Shown: positions 18,511 through 28,795, counted from the stretch's first letter. The stretch: DNA of 64,000 nucleotides from Dinoroseobacter sp. (GCA_030066795.1 JASJAW010000001.1:248001-312000), one strand, 5' to 3'. The notes: a model not told the origin generated them from the sequence alone. Program-made: numbers and translations.

Positions 18511-19001
18511 CGTTTCTGGTCGGCCCGGCTGAGCGCACAGACGCGGCACAGATCTCTGCCCTTTGGTCTCGTGCGATCCGCGAGACGGACATCACGTTCA
18601 ACAGTGTTGAAAAATCTGAAGCTGACATATTTTCGTTGCTCGCAGAAAAATCGGCGACGGGGCAGGGGTTCTTTGTCGCGCGCGAGGACACCAGGGTTCT
18701 GGGGTTTGCGGTCTATGGCCAGTTTCGCGGGGGGGGCGGATATGCCCGTACAATGGAGCACACGATCTATCTGGCCGACAGCGTGCAGGGCAGGGGCGTG
18801 GGACGCGCATTGATGGCAGCAATCGAAGACCATGCTCGCGCCGGCGGGGCACATTCCATGTGGGGCGGGATCACCGCGACCAATACCTCCAGCATCGCCT
18901 TCCATGCGCGTCTCGGCTACGTTGAGATGGCGCGCTTGCCCGAGGTTGGCTACAAGTGGGGTCGGTTGATGGATTTGGTGCTCATGCGCAAGCTACTGTG
19001 A
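18507..19001 (+). CDS. GNAT-family N-acetyltransferase
   Basis: A 164-aa acetyltransferase resembling phosphinothricin/methionine-derivative acetyltransferases (Pat type). The acetyl-CoA loop is QGRGVGRALM at about 92-101; the C-terminal part FHARLGYVEMARLPEVGYKWGRLMDLVLM is typical of this subgroup. It overlaps mrpG by four bases and is likely co-transcribed with the antiporter, without an obvious functional link. Substrate unknown. Confidence 0.85.
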   Translation: MTFLVGPAERTDAAQISALWSRAIRETDITFNSVEKSEADIFSLLAEKSATGQGFFVAREDTRVLGFAVYGQFRGGGGYARTMEHTIYLADSVQGRGVGRALMAAIEDHARAGGAHSMWGGITATNTSSIAFHARLGYVEMARLPEVGYKWGRLMDLVLMRKLL

Positions 19002-19041
19002 CGCAGGTCGCACGGCGCTGACAGCGTGTTCCGGATCAGTT

Positions 19042-19737
19042 ATGCATGAGCCCATGTCGATTTGGTCTCGCATTGCTGACGCTGTTTCCGCGTTCTCTTC
19101 GGGGGAAAGCCTCGCACAGGTATTTGACAAGCTGCGTGCACCGCCCGAACGCTCGGTTGCCTTTACGATCGCTACAATTGCGCTTTCTGCAAAGATGGCC
19201 AAAGCGGATGGACTGGTGACACGTGACGAGGTGACTGCTTTTCGCGAGGTGTTCACGATCTCTCCACGCGACGAACCCGCTGCAGCAAAGGTTTTTAACC
19301 TCGCCCGACAAGATGTCATGGGGTTTGAGGATTACGCCCGCAAAATTCGCGGCATGTTTGGGGAGGATGATGCAGCCCTGACCGACCTCATGGAGGGGCT
19401 TTTCCATATCGCCATGGCCGATGGCGAATACCACCCAGCGGAGAATGCGTTTCTGCAGGAAGTTGGGGAAATTTTTGGTCTGTCCGAGACCTGCTTTCGC
19501 CGATTGCGCGCGCAGTATGTTCCCGACGCGGACCCCGACCCGTATGATATTCTGGGCATTTCTCCGGACGCGACGCCTGAAGAGGCTCGCGCGGCCTGGC
19601 GGGCGCTGGTACGCGACAACCACCCCGATCGGATGCTCGCACGCGGTGTGCCAGAAGAAGCGGTCAAACTTGCTGAACGTCGGCTGATCGCGATCAACCG
19701 CGCCTGGGAGGAAATCGCCGGGCGCGAAATGGCCTGA
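19042..19737 (+). CDS. DjlA-like TerB/J-domain co-chaperone
   Basis: A 231-aa protein with a TerB-like helical domain (about 40-150) followed by a C-terminal J domain (DPYDILGISPDATPEEARAAW, with the HPD loop in DNHPDR at about 192-197) that would stimulate DnaK ATPase. E. coli DjlA has a membrane anchor at its N-terminus; none is visible here, so the protein is probably soluble. ATG 19042 and ATG 19054 (MSIWSRIAD) are both possible starts; the second fits homologues better. A four-base gap leads to the next gene. Confidence 0.85.
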   Translation: MHEPMSIWSRIADAVSAFSSGESLAQVFDKLRAPPERSVAFTIATIALSAKMAKADGLVTRDEVTAFREVFTISPRDEPAAAKVFNLARQDVMGFEDYARKIRGMFGEDDAALTDLMEGLFHIAMADGEYHPAENAFLQEVGEIFGLSETCFRRLRAQYVPDADPDPYDILGISPDATPEEARAAWRALVRDNHPDRMLARGVPEEAVKLAERRLIAINRAWEEIAGREMA

Positions 19738-19741
19738 TTTC

Positions 19742-20743
19742 ATGAGGTTGGCCACCTACAATGTCGAGTGGTTCAACGCGCTCTTTGACGACAACGATCA
19801 GTTGCTGGAAGATGAGGGGTGGTCAGCGCGCTACAACGTTACGCGCGGGCAGCAATCACGCGCGATCGGTCATGTGCTGAGAACGGTGGATGCGGATGCG
19901 GTGATGGTGATCGAGGCCCCGGATCACACCGGGCATCGGTCTACTGTTGCCGCTCTTGAAGGCTTTGCCACCCATCATCGTCTCAGGACGCGCGAGGCAC
20001 GCATCGGGTTTTCAAACGACACTCAGCAAGAGATCGCGCTTCTCTTTGACCCCGATGCTCTTACGGTTCGCCATGCGCCGACGAGCCTTGGCGCTCCGCG
20101 CTTCGACATGGAGTTCCAGCTCGACGTGGATGTCGATGCACGCCCAGATCGGATCCGCTGGTCAAAGCCGCCACTAGAGCTGGAGGTCCTGACAGCAGGC
20201 GGTCGGATCCTGCGGTTGATAGGGGTGCATGCAAAGTCCAAAGCGGCTCATGGCGCGCGCTCCACAGCCCAAGCAACGCGCATTTCCATCGCCAACCGTC
20301 GCAAACAATTGGCGCAATGCATCTGGTTGCGCCACAGGGTCGAGGCGCACCTTAACGATGGCGAGGACGTGATCGTCCTGGGGGATTTTAACGACGGCCC
20401 CGGACTCGATGAGTATGAAAAGCTTTTCGGCCGCTCGGGCGTAGAGATCGTTCTGGGCGAGGGAGATGGTCCCAAACTCTACGACCCCCATGCGATGCAG
20501 GCGCTTCAGCGCAAAATCGGCGCTACGCCTTTTACAGCAAGGTTTTTTAACCGTTCGACCGGCCGGTTTTTGTCTGTGCTTCTCGACTATATCATGGTTT
20601 CGGAAGGGTTGCCGAGCCAGCCTGCTGCGTGGCGGATTTTTCACCCTTTTGACGATTTCGATTGCTATAATGACCCCGAGTTGCGTGAGGCACTTCTGAC
20701 GGCGTCAGACCATTTTCCCGTCGTTTATGAGGCCGATATGTAA
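19742..20743 (+). CDS. Endonuclease/exonuclease/phosphatase family protein
   Basis: A 333-aa metal-dependent hydrolase of the EEP superfamily. Motifs: TYNVEWFNALF at the start, VMVIEAPDH with the metal-binding Glu region, VHAKSKAAHG, VLGDFNDGPG at about 217-226 and the terminal SDHFPVVYE. There is no signal peptide. The family cleaves phosphodiesters or phosphomonoesters in nucleic acids, lipids or signalling molecules; the substrate cannot be told. It follows the J-domain gene closely and precedes a small exported protein with a strong ribosome site. Confidence 0.85.
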   Translation: MRLATYNVEWFNALFDDNDQLLEDEGWSARYNVTRGQQSRAIGHVLRTVDADAVMVIEAPDHTGHRSTVAALEGFATHHRLRTREARIGFSNDTQQEIALLFDPDALTVRHAPTSLGAPRFDMEFQLDVDVDARPDRIRWSKPPLELEVLTAGGRILRLIGVHAKSKAAHGARSTAQATRISIANRRKQLAQCIWLRHRVEAHLNDGEDVIVLGDFNDGPGLDEYEKLFGRSGVEIVLGEGDGPKLYDPHAMQALQRKIGATPFTARFFNRSTGRFLSVLLDYIMVSEGLPSQPAAWRIFHPFDDFDCYNDPELREALLTASDHFPVVYEADM

Positions 20744-20761
20744 CTGGGTAAGGAGGCTCTG

Positions 20762-21076
20762 ATGCTGCCGCGATCCTTTCTGATCTTGCTGATGCTTTTA
20801 AACGCGCCGGTGCTACAGGCTCAAACCTTCGAGGAACACCAGTTCGAACAGGAGCTAGACAGGTTTTCCGAAAGTGCCCGCCGGTTCATGCAGGAGTTGG
20901 CAGGGGAGCTAGGGCCTTTGCTGTTACAGCTGGAAATGCTCATGGATGAGATCACCGCCTATCAGGCGCCCGAAATTCTCGAGAATGGCGACATCATCAT
21001 CCGTCGCAAACCGGATATGCCCGATACAGTGCCGGAGACACCTGAGGCTGAAGGTGATGCGCCAATTGAGCTGTAG
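20762..21076 (+). CDS. Small exported protein, unknown function (104 aa)
   Basis: It starts at ATG 20762 after a strong AAGGAGG site. A signal peptide (about residues 1-21, cleaved after LQA) precedes an acidic, helical mature part with a likely amphipathic or coiled region (RFMQELAGELGPLLLQLEMLMDEI) and an acidic Pro-rich tail. No ATPase motif is present although relatives are sometimes labelled so. It is convergent with ppx; function unknown. Confidence 0.7.
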   Translation: MLPRSFLILLMLLNAPVLQAQTFEEHQFEQELDRFSESARRFMQELAGELGPLLLQLEMLMDEITAYQAPEILENGDIIIRRKPDMPDTVPETPEAEGDAPIEL

Positions 21077-21130
21077 GCAATCTGGTTCATGGGAAGTACA
21101 GCGTCGGCGCCATGTTCAAATTGAGCGGGG

Positions 21131-22651
21131 TCAGGTAAGGACCACTGGCTCCGCCTCCATCGCGCGTGCGAGTGATTTGAACCGCGCCTCCGCAACTTCA
21201 CCAAACAGCGCGCTGGTTTCCGGCTTTAGCGTAAGGACCAGTTGAGCTTTCTTGGGCGAGTATGCCAGTGTTCCCATCCGCTCATAATCCTGGGCGGCCA
21301 GCATGGCGCCGAAACGCATGGCTTTGCCCAGGATCTCGGCCTCTCGCTGTGCATCTTCAGCGATCAGTTCGAAATAGGGTGCGAATCTTGTTCCTGCCCG
21401 GCTGTTCTTATAGCGGTGCAGCAACGCCAGCCCCAGAAAGACACGTTCCGCGTGGTTGAGCCCGCCAAGATTGGCCCGCGTGGCCGTGTCAAAGCACACC
21501 TCGGCGCGGTAGTCGGGATGTGCCCTCCAACTGATGTCGTGAAGAAGGCAGGCCGCTTTTATTAGGCGCAGCTTTGACCAATCATCGGTTTTGAAGATCG
21601 GGGAAATGAACGCAAAAAGCGCACGTCCAAACCCGGGAATGCGCGCGGATTGCGCCTCTGAATGTCGGCAAGCCTCGATGAGAGGATCACGCTCGCGCAG
21701 TGCTCTGGGCATCTGTTCATAAAGCAAGCCTTCGCGGATACCGTAGCTGGAGATGACAATTTCTGAGGGATCGTAGGTCTCCACAAGCGGTGCAAGTACC
21801 TGCGTGGCCATCGGTATCAGATTCATCCGGGCCTCGCCGATGCCCGAGAGGGAACGCAGACTTTCCACGTCGCTGGCGTTGATAAAGTCCAATGTGCTGG
21901 CCAGTGCGTCTCGCGTCAGCCTGTACTCGTGCAGCACCGTCAACGGATAGGAGCGCCGGAGCATATCGAGCCGCGCTATTGCCCGCCAAGATCCGCCAAC
22001 AAGGTGCAGTGGGCCGCTGGTCGGCGGCACCGCTTTCACAAGCTTGGTCATTTGCTCCGCAATTTGGCTTTGGAGGGCTTTTTTACCACCAGTGATATCG
22101 CGAAGCTTCAGAGGACCTAGTGCCGAGGTCGCACGCAAGCTGACCTGGCCATCCGATATCTGTGCCAGCTCCATCGATGAGCCACCGATGTCGCACACGA
22201 TCCCCTGTGCGTCTGGTCGTCCCAACAGAACGCCCTGGGCACTGAGCCGTGCCTCTTCCTCGCCGTCGATAACCCAGAGGCGGAGGCCGGTCTCCTGCGT
22301 CACCTCCTCCCGAAACGCAGGACCGTCCTCCGCCTCCCGCATGGCTGCCGTTGCGACAGCTACCAGCGGGGTAACTTCCATGGACTTGGCCAGAAGCGCG
22401 AAGCGCTTCAGAGCCGCCATGGCCCGGGCACGGCCCTCTGGACTGAGCCGCCCGGTTTGGGTGAGACCAGCCCCAAGGCCGGCCATAACCTTCTCGTTGT
22501 AAAAGTAAGCAGGCGAACGCGCTGCCCCGTCAAATACAACCATGCGCACGGAGTTGGAGCCTACGTCGATGACCCCCACGCGGCGCAACGCGCGCGCGCT
22601 TGGGTCTTCAAACAGTGGTCTGCCAAACGGTCCCCAGTCGTCGTCTTTCAC
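21131..22651 (-). CDS. ppx: Exopolyphosphatase, Ppx/GppA family
   Basis: A 506-aa phosphatase of the actin/Hsp70-fold Ppx/GppA family, releasing phosphate from polyphosphate or acting on pppGpp. The N-terminal phosphate loop VGVIDVGSNSVRMVVFDG (about 25-42) and the second ATPase-like motif GIVCDIGGSSMELAQ (about 150-164) are intact; a C-terminal HD-like helical part follows. It is the last gene of the reverse-strand series perM-hda-ppk-ppx, 108 bases after ppk, pairing synthesis and breakdown of polyphosphate. Confidence 0.93.
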   Translation of the reverse strand: MKDDDWGPFGRPLFEDPSARALRRVGVIDVGSNSVRMVVFDGAARSPAYFYNEKVMAGLGAGLTQTGRLSPEGRARAMAALKRFALLAKSMEVTPLVAVATAAMREAEDGPAFREEVTQETGLRLWVIDGEEEARLSAQGVLLGRPDAQGIVCDIGGSSMELAQISDGQVSLRATSALGPLKLRDITGGKKALQSQIAEQMTKLVKAVPPTSGPLHLVGGSWRAIARLDMLRRSYPLTVLHEYRLTRDALASTLDFINASDVESLRSLSGIGEARMNLIPMATQVLAPLVETYDPSEIVISSYGIREGLLYEQMPRALRERDPLIEACRHSEAQSARIPGFGRALFAFISPIFKTDDWSKLRLIKAACLLHDISWRAHPDYRAEVCFDTATRANLGGLNHAERVFLGLALLHRYKNSRAGTRFAPYFELIAEDAQREAEILGKAMRFGAMLAAQDYERMGTLAYSPKKAQLVLTLKPETSALFGEVAEARFKSLARAMEAEPVVLT

Positions 22652-22759
22652 GGATCCCCGCCCGGCTTCCCCCTCGGTCGCTGGCTGACGTTAGATTTTC
22701 TGGGCCGGTGAGGTCAACGGAAAAAATTGATCCCGTGGCAAAGGTTTATACTCTGGACG

Positions 22760-24934
22760 TTACTCCATTGTGTGGGTGAGCTCAGGTACATCCGAAGCAC
22801 CGGCAGAACCGCGCCCTGACAGCGAGGGGTTTTCCATGAAGAAGCGGTGCGTGTTGAAGACAGGGCCTTCTGCAGGCATACCCTCGCGCATGTAGCTGCC
22901 GTCGGGCATCAACACCCACGTCTGTGCAATATCAGCCATGTTGGCGGCCATGATCTGACTTACGATTTGAGCCTTGACGGTTTTGTTTTCGATTTCCACC
23001 AGAGTTTCGACGCGACGATTAAGGTTGCGCCCCATCCAATCCGCGGAGGATATAAAAACACGCGCCTTGTTGGCCGGCAGCCCATGGCCGTTGCCGAAAC
23101 AGACTATGCGTGAGTGCTCTAGGAAACGCCCGACAATGGACTTCACGCGGATGTTCTCGCTCAGGCCTTTTACTCCGGGGCGGACGCCACAAATCCCGCG
23201 AATGACAAGGCTTATTTTCACACCGCGCTGCGAGGCATCATAGAGCGCGTCGATCACATCTGGCTCAATAACGGAGTTCATTTTTGCCCAAATTTCTGCA
23301 GGCTTGCCGGCCTCGGCATGCTTGGCTTCGGCTTCGATCATCTCAAGTAATGATGACTTCAGGTTGATAGGCGAGATCGCAAGGTTCTCCAGCATCTCGG
23401 GCTCCGCGTAGCCACCCACGTAATTGAAAACCTTTGTCGCGTCGCGCCCCAGCGCCGGATCGCAGGTGAAAAGGCTGAGGTCGGTATAGATACGAGCCGT
23501 AATCGGGTGATAGTTGCCTGTGCCATAATGGGTGTAGGTCACCAATCGGTCGCCTTCGCGGCGCACCACGGTGCTGATCTTGGCGTGGGTCTTATAATTC
23601 AGAAATCCATAAACGACATGCGCGCCGGAGCGTTCCAGCTTGCGCGATTGTCGGATATTTGCGGCTTCATCAAAGCGCGCTTTTAGCTCGACAAGGGCCG
23701 TGACGGATTTGCCGTTTTCCGCCGCTTCGCAGAGTGCATCCACGATCGGGCTTTCATTGGACGTTCGATAAAGCGTCTGTTTGATCGCCACCACATCCGG
23801 ATCGCGCGCGGCTTGTGCGAGAAACCGGATGACCATGTCGAAGGTCTCATAGGGATGATGCAGCAGCATGTCCTTCTGGCGGATCGCCGCAAACATGTCG
23901 CCGTCATGATCCTGCACGCGCTCGGGCACCCGTGGGGTGAAGGACGGCCATTGCAAATCATGACGTTCGTCCAGCACCAACTCCTTCAGGTCGGCAAGGC
24001 CAATCAGGCCTTCGATCTCGATAATCTCCTCCTCCGAGACTTGAAGCTCTTCAACCACCACCGCGCGCAGGCGCGCCGGTGCGTTGGCTGACAACTTAAG
24101 GCGCACCACCTCACCGCGCCTCCGGCGCTTCAGGGCCACTTCGAATTCGCGCACCAGATCTTCGGCCTCGTCCTCCACTTCCAAGTCACTGTCGCGCAGC
24201 ACACGGAAGGCACAATGCCCGGACAGTTTATAGCCGGGGAAGAGGTCAGGGATTTTGTGCAGCAGCAGTTCTTCAAGCGGCAGGAACCGTTTCGTCTGAC
24301 CGACATCTGGCAGGCTGAGGAAGCGGTCGATCTGCGCTGGGATAGGCAAAAGAGCTTTCAACTCACGCCCGTCCTTTGTGCGTTTGAGCGTTAGGGCCAG
24401 AGAAAAACCTTCGTTCGGGATAAACGGGAATGGATGCGCAGGGTCCACCGCCAGTGGTGAAAGAACCGGGAAAACACCCGACATGAAGACTGCATCGATT
24501 TGCGCCTTGTCTTCCTTGGTCAGCTTCGTCCGGTCCAGAACTTTGATCCCTTCTCCTTCCAGCAGCTTCAGCAGGGCTTCCAGCGTGGTTTGCTGAACTT
24601 CCATCAACTTGCGGGCCTCGGCATTGATCAGCACAAGCTGTTCTGCTGGGCTCAGGCCGTCCGCGGCCGGGGTGGTATTGCCCTCGCGCGCGAGCTCCCG
24701 CAGACCTGCGACCCGGACCGAATAGAACTCGTCCAGGTTTGTTGCCGAAATCGACAGAAACCGCACTCGCTCAAGCAGTGGTACCCGCGGATTCATGGCT
24801 TCTTCCAGTACGCGGAAATTGAAGGCGAGCCAGCTTAACTCACGGTTGAAGAACCGCTTCGGTCCGATCCGTTGTTCCTCGGGCATCTCAATTGCAGGGG
24901 GGAACGGGTCGGCGAGAAAATTTGCGTGGGACAT
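22760..24934 (-). CDS. ppk: Polyphosphate kinase 1
   Basis: Makes polyphosphate reversibly from ATP. The 724 aa show the whole four-domain enzyme: N-terminal RFFNRELSWLAFNFRVLEEA, head domain, and two C-terminal phospholipase-D-like domains with YGFLNYKTHAKISTVVR, whose His is the expected autophosphorylation site, and GNGHGLPANKARVFISSADWMGRNLNRRVE. It lies 43 bases after hda. A separate ppk2 gene is 21 kb away in the same window. Confidence 0.96.
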   Translation of the reverse strand: MSHANFLADPFPPAIEMPEEQRIGPKRFFNRELSWLAFNFRVLEEAMNPRVPLLERVRFLSISATNLDEFYSVRVAGLRELAREGNTTPAADGLSPAEQLVLINAEARKLMEVQQTTLEALLKLLEGEGIKVLDRTKLTKEDKAQIDAVFMSGVFPVLSPLAVDPAHPFPFIPNEGFSLALTLKRTKDGRELKALLPIPAQIDRFLSLPDVGQTKRFLPLEELLLHKIPDLFPGYKLSGHCAFRVLRDSDLEVEDEAEDLVREFEVALKRRRRGEVVRLKLSANAPARLRAVVVEELQVSEEEIIEIEGLIGLADLKELVLDERHDLQWPSFTPRVPERVQDHDGDMFAAIRQKDMLLHHPYETFDMVIRFLAQAARDPDVVAIKQTLYRTSNESPIVDALCEAAENGKSVTALVELKARFDEAANIRQSRKLERSGAHVVYGFLNYKTHAKISTVVRREGDRLVTYTHYGTGNYHPITARIYTDLSLFTCDPALGRDATKVFNYVGGYAEPEMLENLAISPINLKSSLLEMIEAEAKHAEAGKPAEIWAKMNSVIEPDVIDALYDASQRGVKISLVIRGICGVRPGVKGLSENIRVKSIVGRFLEHSRIVCFGNGHGLPANKARVFISSADWMGRNLNRRVETLVEIENKTVKAQIVSQIMAANMADIAQTWVLMPDGSYMREGMPAEGPVFNTHRFFMENPSLSGRGSAGASDVPELTHTME

Positions 24935-24977
24935 GGCAATGGCGTGTGGTCGTCCGTTGTATCTTTTTCAATGACGC

Positions 24978-25661
24978 TCAGAGATCGGAATTTGCCATAC
25001 TATCGAGCACTTCACCAGCCAGTGCCGTGTTCAACTGACGGCGCTCACTCAAGGCACGGTGATCGAGCTCAGCCACAAGAGTATGGGCTGCAGCGAAAGA
25101 GCGCTCCATGCGCGGAAGGAGATAGGGGATTAATTTGTCCGGCGGGCGGATCTGACGGTCCTCGAAGAGCTTGGCCAGTAGAGCTGCCAGAAGATTGTCG
25201 TCTGGCGCACCGAGCTTTGCCAGCGGCATGGCTTGGAGGCGGCTCGCAAGATCGGCGAGTACAACCGGCCACTGGGCCGGGGTTCCAAGACCGGTAACCA
25301 GCAACCTACCATTTCGCTCGGCCAGATCGTTGTGCAAGTGAAACAGCGCTTCTTGCTGGTCGATCTTTCCGAACAATTTGTCGGCATCCTCGACTACTAC
25401 GCGGTCCGGCAGGTCGGGAACCACAGCGGTTTCTAGATGTTCAGCGGCCAGGATAGCCGCACCGCTTTCACGAGCGAATACGTGCGCGAGGTGTGTTTTT
25501 CCACTGCGCGCGGGCCCGCTTAGGGCCATGCGTCCTCCCGGCCAGCGCCCCCAGTCTGATACAGCTGCGAGGGCAGTTGCATTGCAGGGTGCCTTGATGA
25601 AATCCGCGCGTCCCATCGCCGGGTCCCCAGGGAGGTCGAAGATAAGCTGTTCGGCGCTCAT
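24978..25661 (-). CDS. hda: DnaA-inactivator Hda-like AAA protein
   Basis: A 227-aa DnaA-related ATPase; Hda/HdaA works with the replication clamp to convert DnaA-ATP to DnaA-ADP. The Walker A motif is SGPARSGKTHLAH, Walker B-like VVVEDADKLF. The start is ATG 25661 (MSAEQLIFDLP), where the N-terminal QLIFDLP resembles a clamp-binding peptide (consensus QL-LF). The long upstream extension of the frame overlaps the preceding gene and is not real. The start overlaps the stop of the permease gene by four bases. Confidence 0.9.
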   Translation of the reverse strand: MSAEQLIFDLPGDPAMGRADFIKAPCNATALAAVSDWGRWPGGRMALSGPARSGKTHLAHVFARESGAAILAAEHLETAVVPDLPDRVVVEDADKLFGKIDQQEALFHLHNDLAERNGRLLVTGLGTPAQWPVVLADLASRLQAMPLAKLGAPDDNLLAALLAKLFEDRQIRPPDKLIPYLLPRMERSFAAAHTLVAELDHRALSERRQLNTALAGEVLDSMANSDL

Positions 25662-26734
25662 TCTTCGGTTTGCTCCTGTTGTGCGGCAAGCCCCTTGTAT
25701 AATCGCCCGTCCTGGTAGCGGGCGACTGCAAAGCGAACAAGTACTCCGATCATGGCCGAGACGGGAACTGCGACCAACATACCAACGAAGCCGAAAATGG
25801 TGCCGAACGCCGAAAGAGCAAAAAGTAACCAAACAGGGTGCAGACCTACGGATCCACCAACGAGTTTAGGGGTGAGGTAGTTCCCCTCGATCATCTGGCC
25901 GAGAATGAAGATAAGTGCCACAGCCACGATCCAACCGGGATCGTCCCAAAATTGAAACACTGCGAGCCCGATGGAGAGCGCTCCGCCAACCAGTGAGCCG
26001 ACATAGGGAATAAAGGTCAGAAGCCCCGCAACCGCGCCTACGACCAGTCCGAACTTCAGACCGACTGCCATCAGTGCAATGGAATAGAATGTGCCAAGGA
26101 TCAGACAGACCGTGAGCTGCCCACGCACGAACCCGGCCATCACGCTATCGACTTCGCTGGCCAGTGTGCGGATCGTTGCCCGGTGGTCGCGCGGCAGCAA
26201 CTCGTCAATGCGTGCGATCATGTGGTCCCAGTCGAGCAGCAGATAGAAGGCTACGACGGGGACAACCACGATAAACACGACAACCCCAATCACACCCAAG
26301 GCAGAGGCAAAGACCTGTTGCACAAGTTCGCCCGCGTTGTTTTGGATGGTTTCGCCCAACGCGTTCAGCGACTGGCGGATCGTGCTGTTGGGGTCATCGA
26401 TCACCGGGAAACGTTGACTCAGGTACGTGTCGAGCTGGCGCAGCATGTCGGGAATGGCTTCCCCAAGCGCGATTGTCTGGCTGATCAGGGTTGGCACGAC
26501 CAATAGAGCCAAGACCGTGAACACGACTACGGCTGCAACGGCAATTATCGCCGTTGAAACCGCCCGACTAAGGCCAGAGGCTTCTAGCTTGTCGGCTACA
26601 GGATCCAGAAAATAGGCAATTGCGCCGCCGACAACGAAGGGCAACATCACATCCCCGAGGAACCACAAAATGGCGAAGAATATGAGCGCCGCGGCGCTCC
26701 AATACATCACTTGTTGGCGAACAGGCAGGGCCAT
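25658..26734 (-). CDS. AI-2E family (PerM/YdgG-type) permease
   Basis: A 358-aa inner-membrane protein with about eight membrane helices. It shows the family core FIPYVGSLVGGALSIGLAVFQF and EGNYLTPKLVGGSVGLHPVWLLFALSAFG. Substrate is uncertain; members have been linked to AI-2 export or sodium/proton transport. It is first in the perM-hda-ppk-ppx order and divergent from proS, with a 153-base shared promoter region. Confidence 0.9.
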   Translation of the reverse strand: MALPVRQQVMYWSAAALIFFAILWFLGDVMLPFVVGGAIAYFLDPVADKLEASGLSRAVSTAIIAVAAVVVFTVLALLVVPTLISQTIALGEAIPDMLRQLDTYLSQRFPVIDDPNSTIRQSLNALGETIQNNAGELVQQVFASALGVIGVVVFIVVVPVVAFYLLLDWDHMIARIDELLPRDHRATIRTLASEVDSVMAGFVRGQLTVCLILGTFYSIALMAVGLKFGLVVGAVAGLLTFIPYVGSLVGGALSIGLAVFQFWDDPGWIVAVALIFILGQMIEGNYLTPKLVGGSVGLHPVWLLFALSAFGTIFGFVGMLVAVPVSAMIGVLVRFAVARYQDGRLYKGLAAQQEQTEE

Positions 26735-26887
26735 CGGGGCTCCAAAAACTCAATTCCTGCCCCGATACATGGCGGAGTCGCACTGTAATGCCAAGGGGAA
26801 GCGCATGGTTTCGCACGATCTTGGCAAGCCCTGGGCGATGGCATAGACCGGGGCGAGTTTCGATTGCCAAAAAAGAGGCCACGCAAA

Positions 26888-28225
26888 ATGCGCCTGACCC
26901 GCTATTTCCTGCCAGTTTTGAAGGAAACGCCGTCCGAGGCACAGATTGTCAGTCACCGCTACATGTTGCGCGCGGGTATGATCAAACAGGCCTCTGCCGG
27001 CATCTATTCATGGCTGCCTTTGGGCTACAAGGTGCTGCGCCGGATTGAGCAGATTGTCCACGACGAACAGATTCGCGCTGGCCATATACCGATGCTGATG
27101 CCCACTTTGCAGTCAGCTGAGCTTTGGCGTGAATCCGGGCGATATGATGACTACGGTCAGGAGATGCTGCGCATTAAGGACCGGCATGATCGGGATATGC
27201 TCTACGGGCCCACAAACGAGGAGCTGATCACTGATATCTTCCGCTCGAACGTCTCCAGCTATCGCGACCTGCCGCTGACGCTTTATCACATCCAGTGGAA
27301 ATTCCGGGACGAGATCCGCCCGAGGTTTGGCGTTATGCGAGGGCGCGAGTTTCTGATGAAGGACGGATACAATTTCGACCTCACCAAAGAAGATGCGCTA
27401 CATGCTTACAACCGGCATCTCGTCAGTTATCTGCGCAGCTACGAGCGCATGGGGCTTCAAGCGATCCCGATGCGCGCCGATGGAGGACCGATTGGCGGGG
27501 ACTACACCCACGAGTTTCTCGTTTTGGCCGAGACTGGTGAGTCCGAAGTGTTCTACGACAGCGAGATCACGGACCTGACTTTCGGCGAGCGCGAGATCGA
27601 CTACGACGATCACGCCCAGTGCAAGGCTGTTTTGGAAGAGTTTACCTCCCGGTATGCCCGGACGGACGAAACCCACGATGAGGCCATCTTCGCGGAGGTT
27701 CCGGAGGAACGCCGCCGGGTTGCTCGCGGGATTGAGGTGGGTCAGATTTTCTATTTTGGCACCAAGTATTCTGAAGCCATGGGCGCGAATGTACAGGGGC
27801 CAGACGGGCAATCGGTGCCTGTCCATATGGGGTCACATGGAATTGGCGTGAGCCGTCTTCTGGGCGCTATTATCGAGGCCAGCCATGACGATAAGGGAAT
27901 AATCTGGCCCGAGGGGGTCACGCCTTTTCACTGCGGAATCGTCAACCTGAAGCAAGGAGACGCTGAGGCCGATGCGGCCTGCGAGAGCCTCTATAAAGCG
28001 CTGACCGCCAAAGGTCTGGAGCCGCTTTATGACGACCGGAAGGAGCGGGCTGGCGGAAAGTTTGCGACGATGGACCTTATCGGCCTGCCATGGCGCATCA
28101 CGGTTGGTCCGCGAGGATTGAAAAACGGTGTTGTTGAGCTGACCAGCCGCCGTACGGGCGAAAGCGAAGAAATGTCGCCCGAGGCTGCCGCAGCGCGCGT
28201 GGCCGAGATCTACGCCGGGGTCTAA
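26888..28225 (+). CDS. proS: Prolyl-tRNA synthetase, short alphaproteobacterial type
   Basis: Class II aminoacyl-tRNA synthetase charging tRNA-Pro. Its 445 aa are much shorter than E. coli ProRS (about 570) because the YbaK-like editing insertion is absent, as usual in Alphaproteobacteria. Class II motifs appear at [24 protein letters not shown] (motif 1 region), [23 protein letters not shown] (motif 2) and the C-terminal [10 protein letters not shown] (motif 3). ATG 26888 follows an AAGAGG site. Mischarged Ala-tRNA-Pro would need a separate trans-editing protein, not seen here. Confidence 0.95.
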   Translation: MRLTRYFLPVLKETPSEAQIVSHRYMLRAGMIKQASAGIYSWLPLGYKVLRRIEQIVHDEQIRAGHIPMLMPTLQSAELWRESGRYDDYGQEMLRIKDRHDRDMLYGPTNEELITDIFRSNVSSYRDLPLTLYHIQWKFRDEIRPRFGVMRGREFLMKDGYNFDLTKEDALHAYNRHLVSYLRSYERMGLQAIPMRADGGPIGGDYTHEFLVLAETGESEVFYDSEITDLTFGEREIDYDDHAQCKAVLEEFTSRYARTDETHDEAIFAEVPEERRRVARGIEVGQIFYFGTKYSEAMGANVQGPDGQSVPVHMGSHGIGVSRLLGAIIEASHDDKGIIWPEGVTPFHCGIVNLKQGDAEADAACESLYKALTAKGLEPLYDDRKERAGGKFATMDLIGLPWRITVGPRGLKNGVVELTSRRTGESEEMSPEAAAARVAEIYAGV

Positions 28226-28228
28226 ACG

Positions 28229-28795
28229 ATGGCCGAGAAACACGGGATGGAAATCGACTGGGCGGAGCTGCCGCAGCCCGTGGATGACGGGGCGACCGAC
28301 CATTTGGAAGGGATGGCTTTGCCGCCGGTCGTGCTCAGCTCTACAGCAGGCGGCAAGGTGGACCTGTCAACCCTCTCAGGAACGGTCGTTCTGTATATTT
28401 ATCCAATGACCGGAACGCCCGGCGTTGCCTTGCCGGACGGATGGAATGATATCCCCGGAGCACGGGGCTGCACGCCGCAATCCTGTTCCTTCCGCGATCA
28501 CTATGCGGAGTTGACGGCGGCGGGTGCCGCCGCAGTCTTCGGGATCTCAACACAGAGCCCTGAAGCGCAAGCAGAGGCAGCCGAGCGGTTGCATTTGCCC
28601 TTCCCACTGCTGTCCGATGTGGCCGGTGCTCTGAGCGAGGCGCTGTCGCTGCCAACGTTTGAGACTGCGCAAGGCACGCATCATAAGCGGGTCACATTGA
28701 TCGCGCGCGACGGACAGGTCGTGGCACGGTTCTATCCAGTGTTTCCGCCAGACTCTGATGCTCCGACCGTGCTGGCCTGGCTTGAGCAGCACTGA
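28229..28795 (+). CDS. Bcp-like peroxiredoxin
   Basis: A 188-aa thiol peroxidase of the AhpC/TSA group. The active site ARGCTPQSCSF gives peroxidatic Cys81 and a candidate resolving Cys86, the close spacing found in bacterioferritin-comigratory-type peroxiredoxins. An unusual insert (TGTPGVALPDGWNDIPG) precedes the active site, a known subtype. It begins three bases after proS and is probably co-transcribed. It detoxifies peroxides in the cytosol, with no signal peptide seen. Confidence 0.88.
   Translation: MAEKHGMEIDWAELPQPVDDGATDHLEGMALPPVVLSSTAGGKVDLSTLSGTVVLYIYPMTGTPGVALPDGWNDIPGARGCTPQSCSFRDHYAELTAAGAAAVFGISTQSPEAQAEAAERLHLPFPLLSDVAGALSEALSLPTFETAQGTHHKRVTLIARDGQVVARFYPVFPPDSDAPTVLAWLEQH

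Noticed and set aside
25662..25832. N-terminal extension of hda upstream of 25661
   Set aside because: It lies inside the coding end of the permease gene, and the Hda-like start with the clamp-binding peptide is at 25661.
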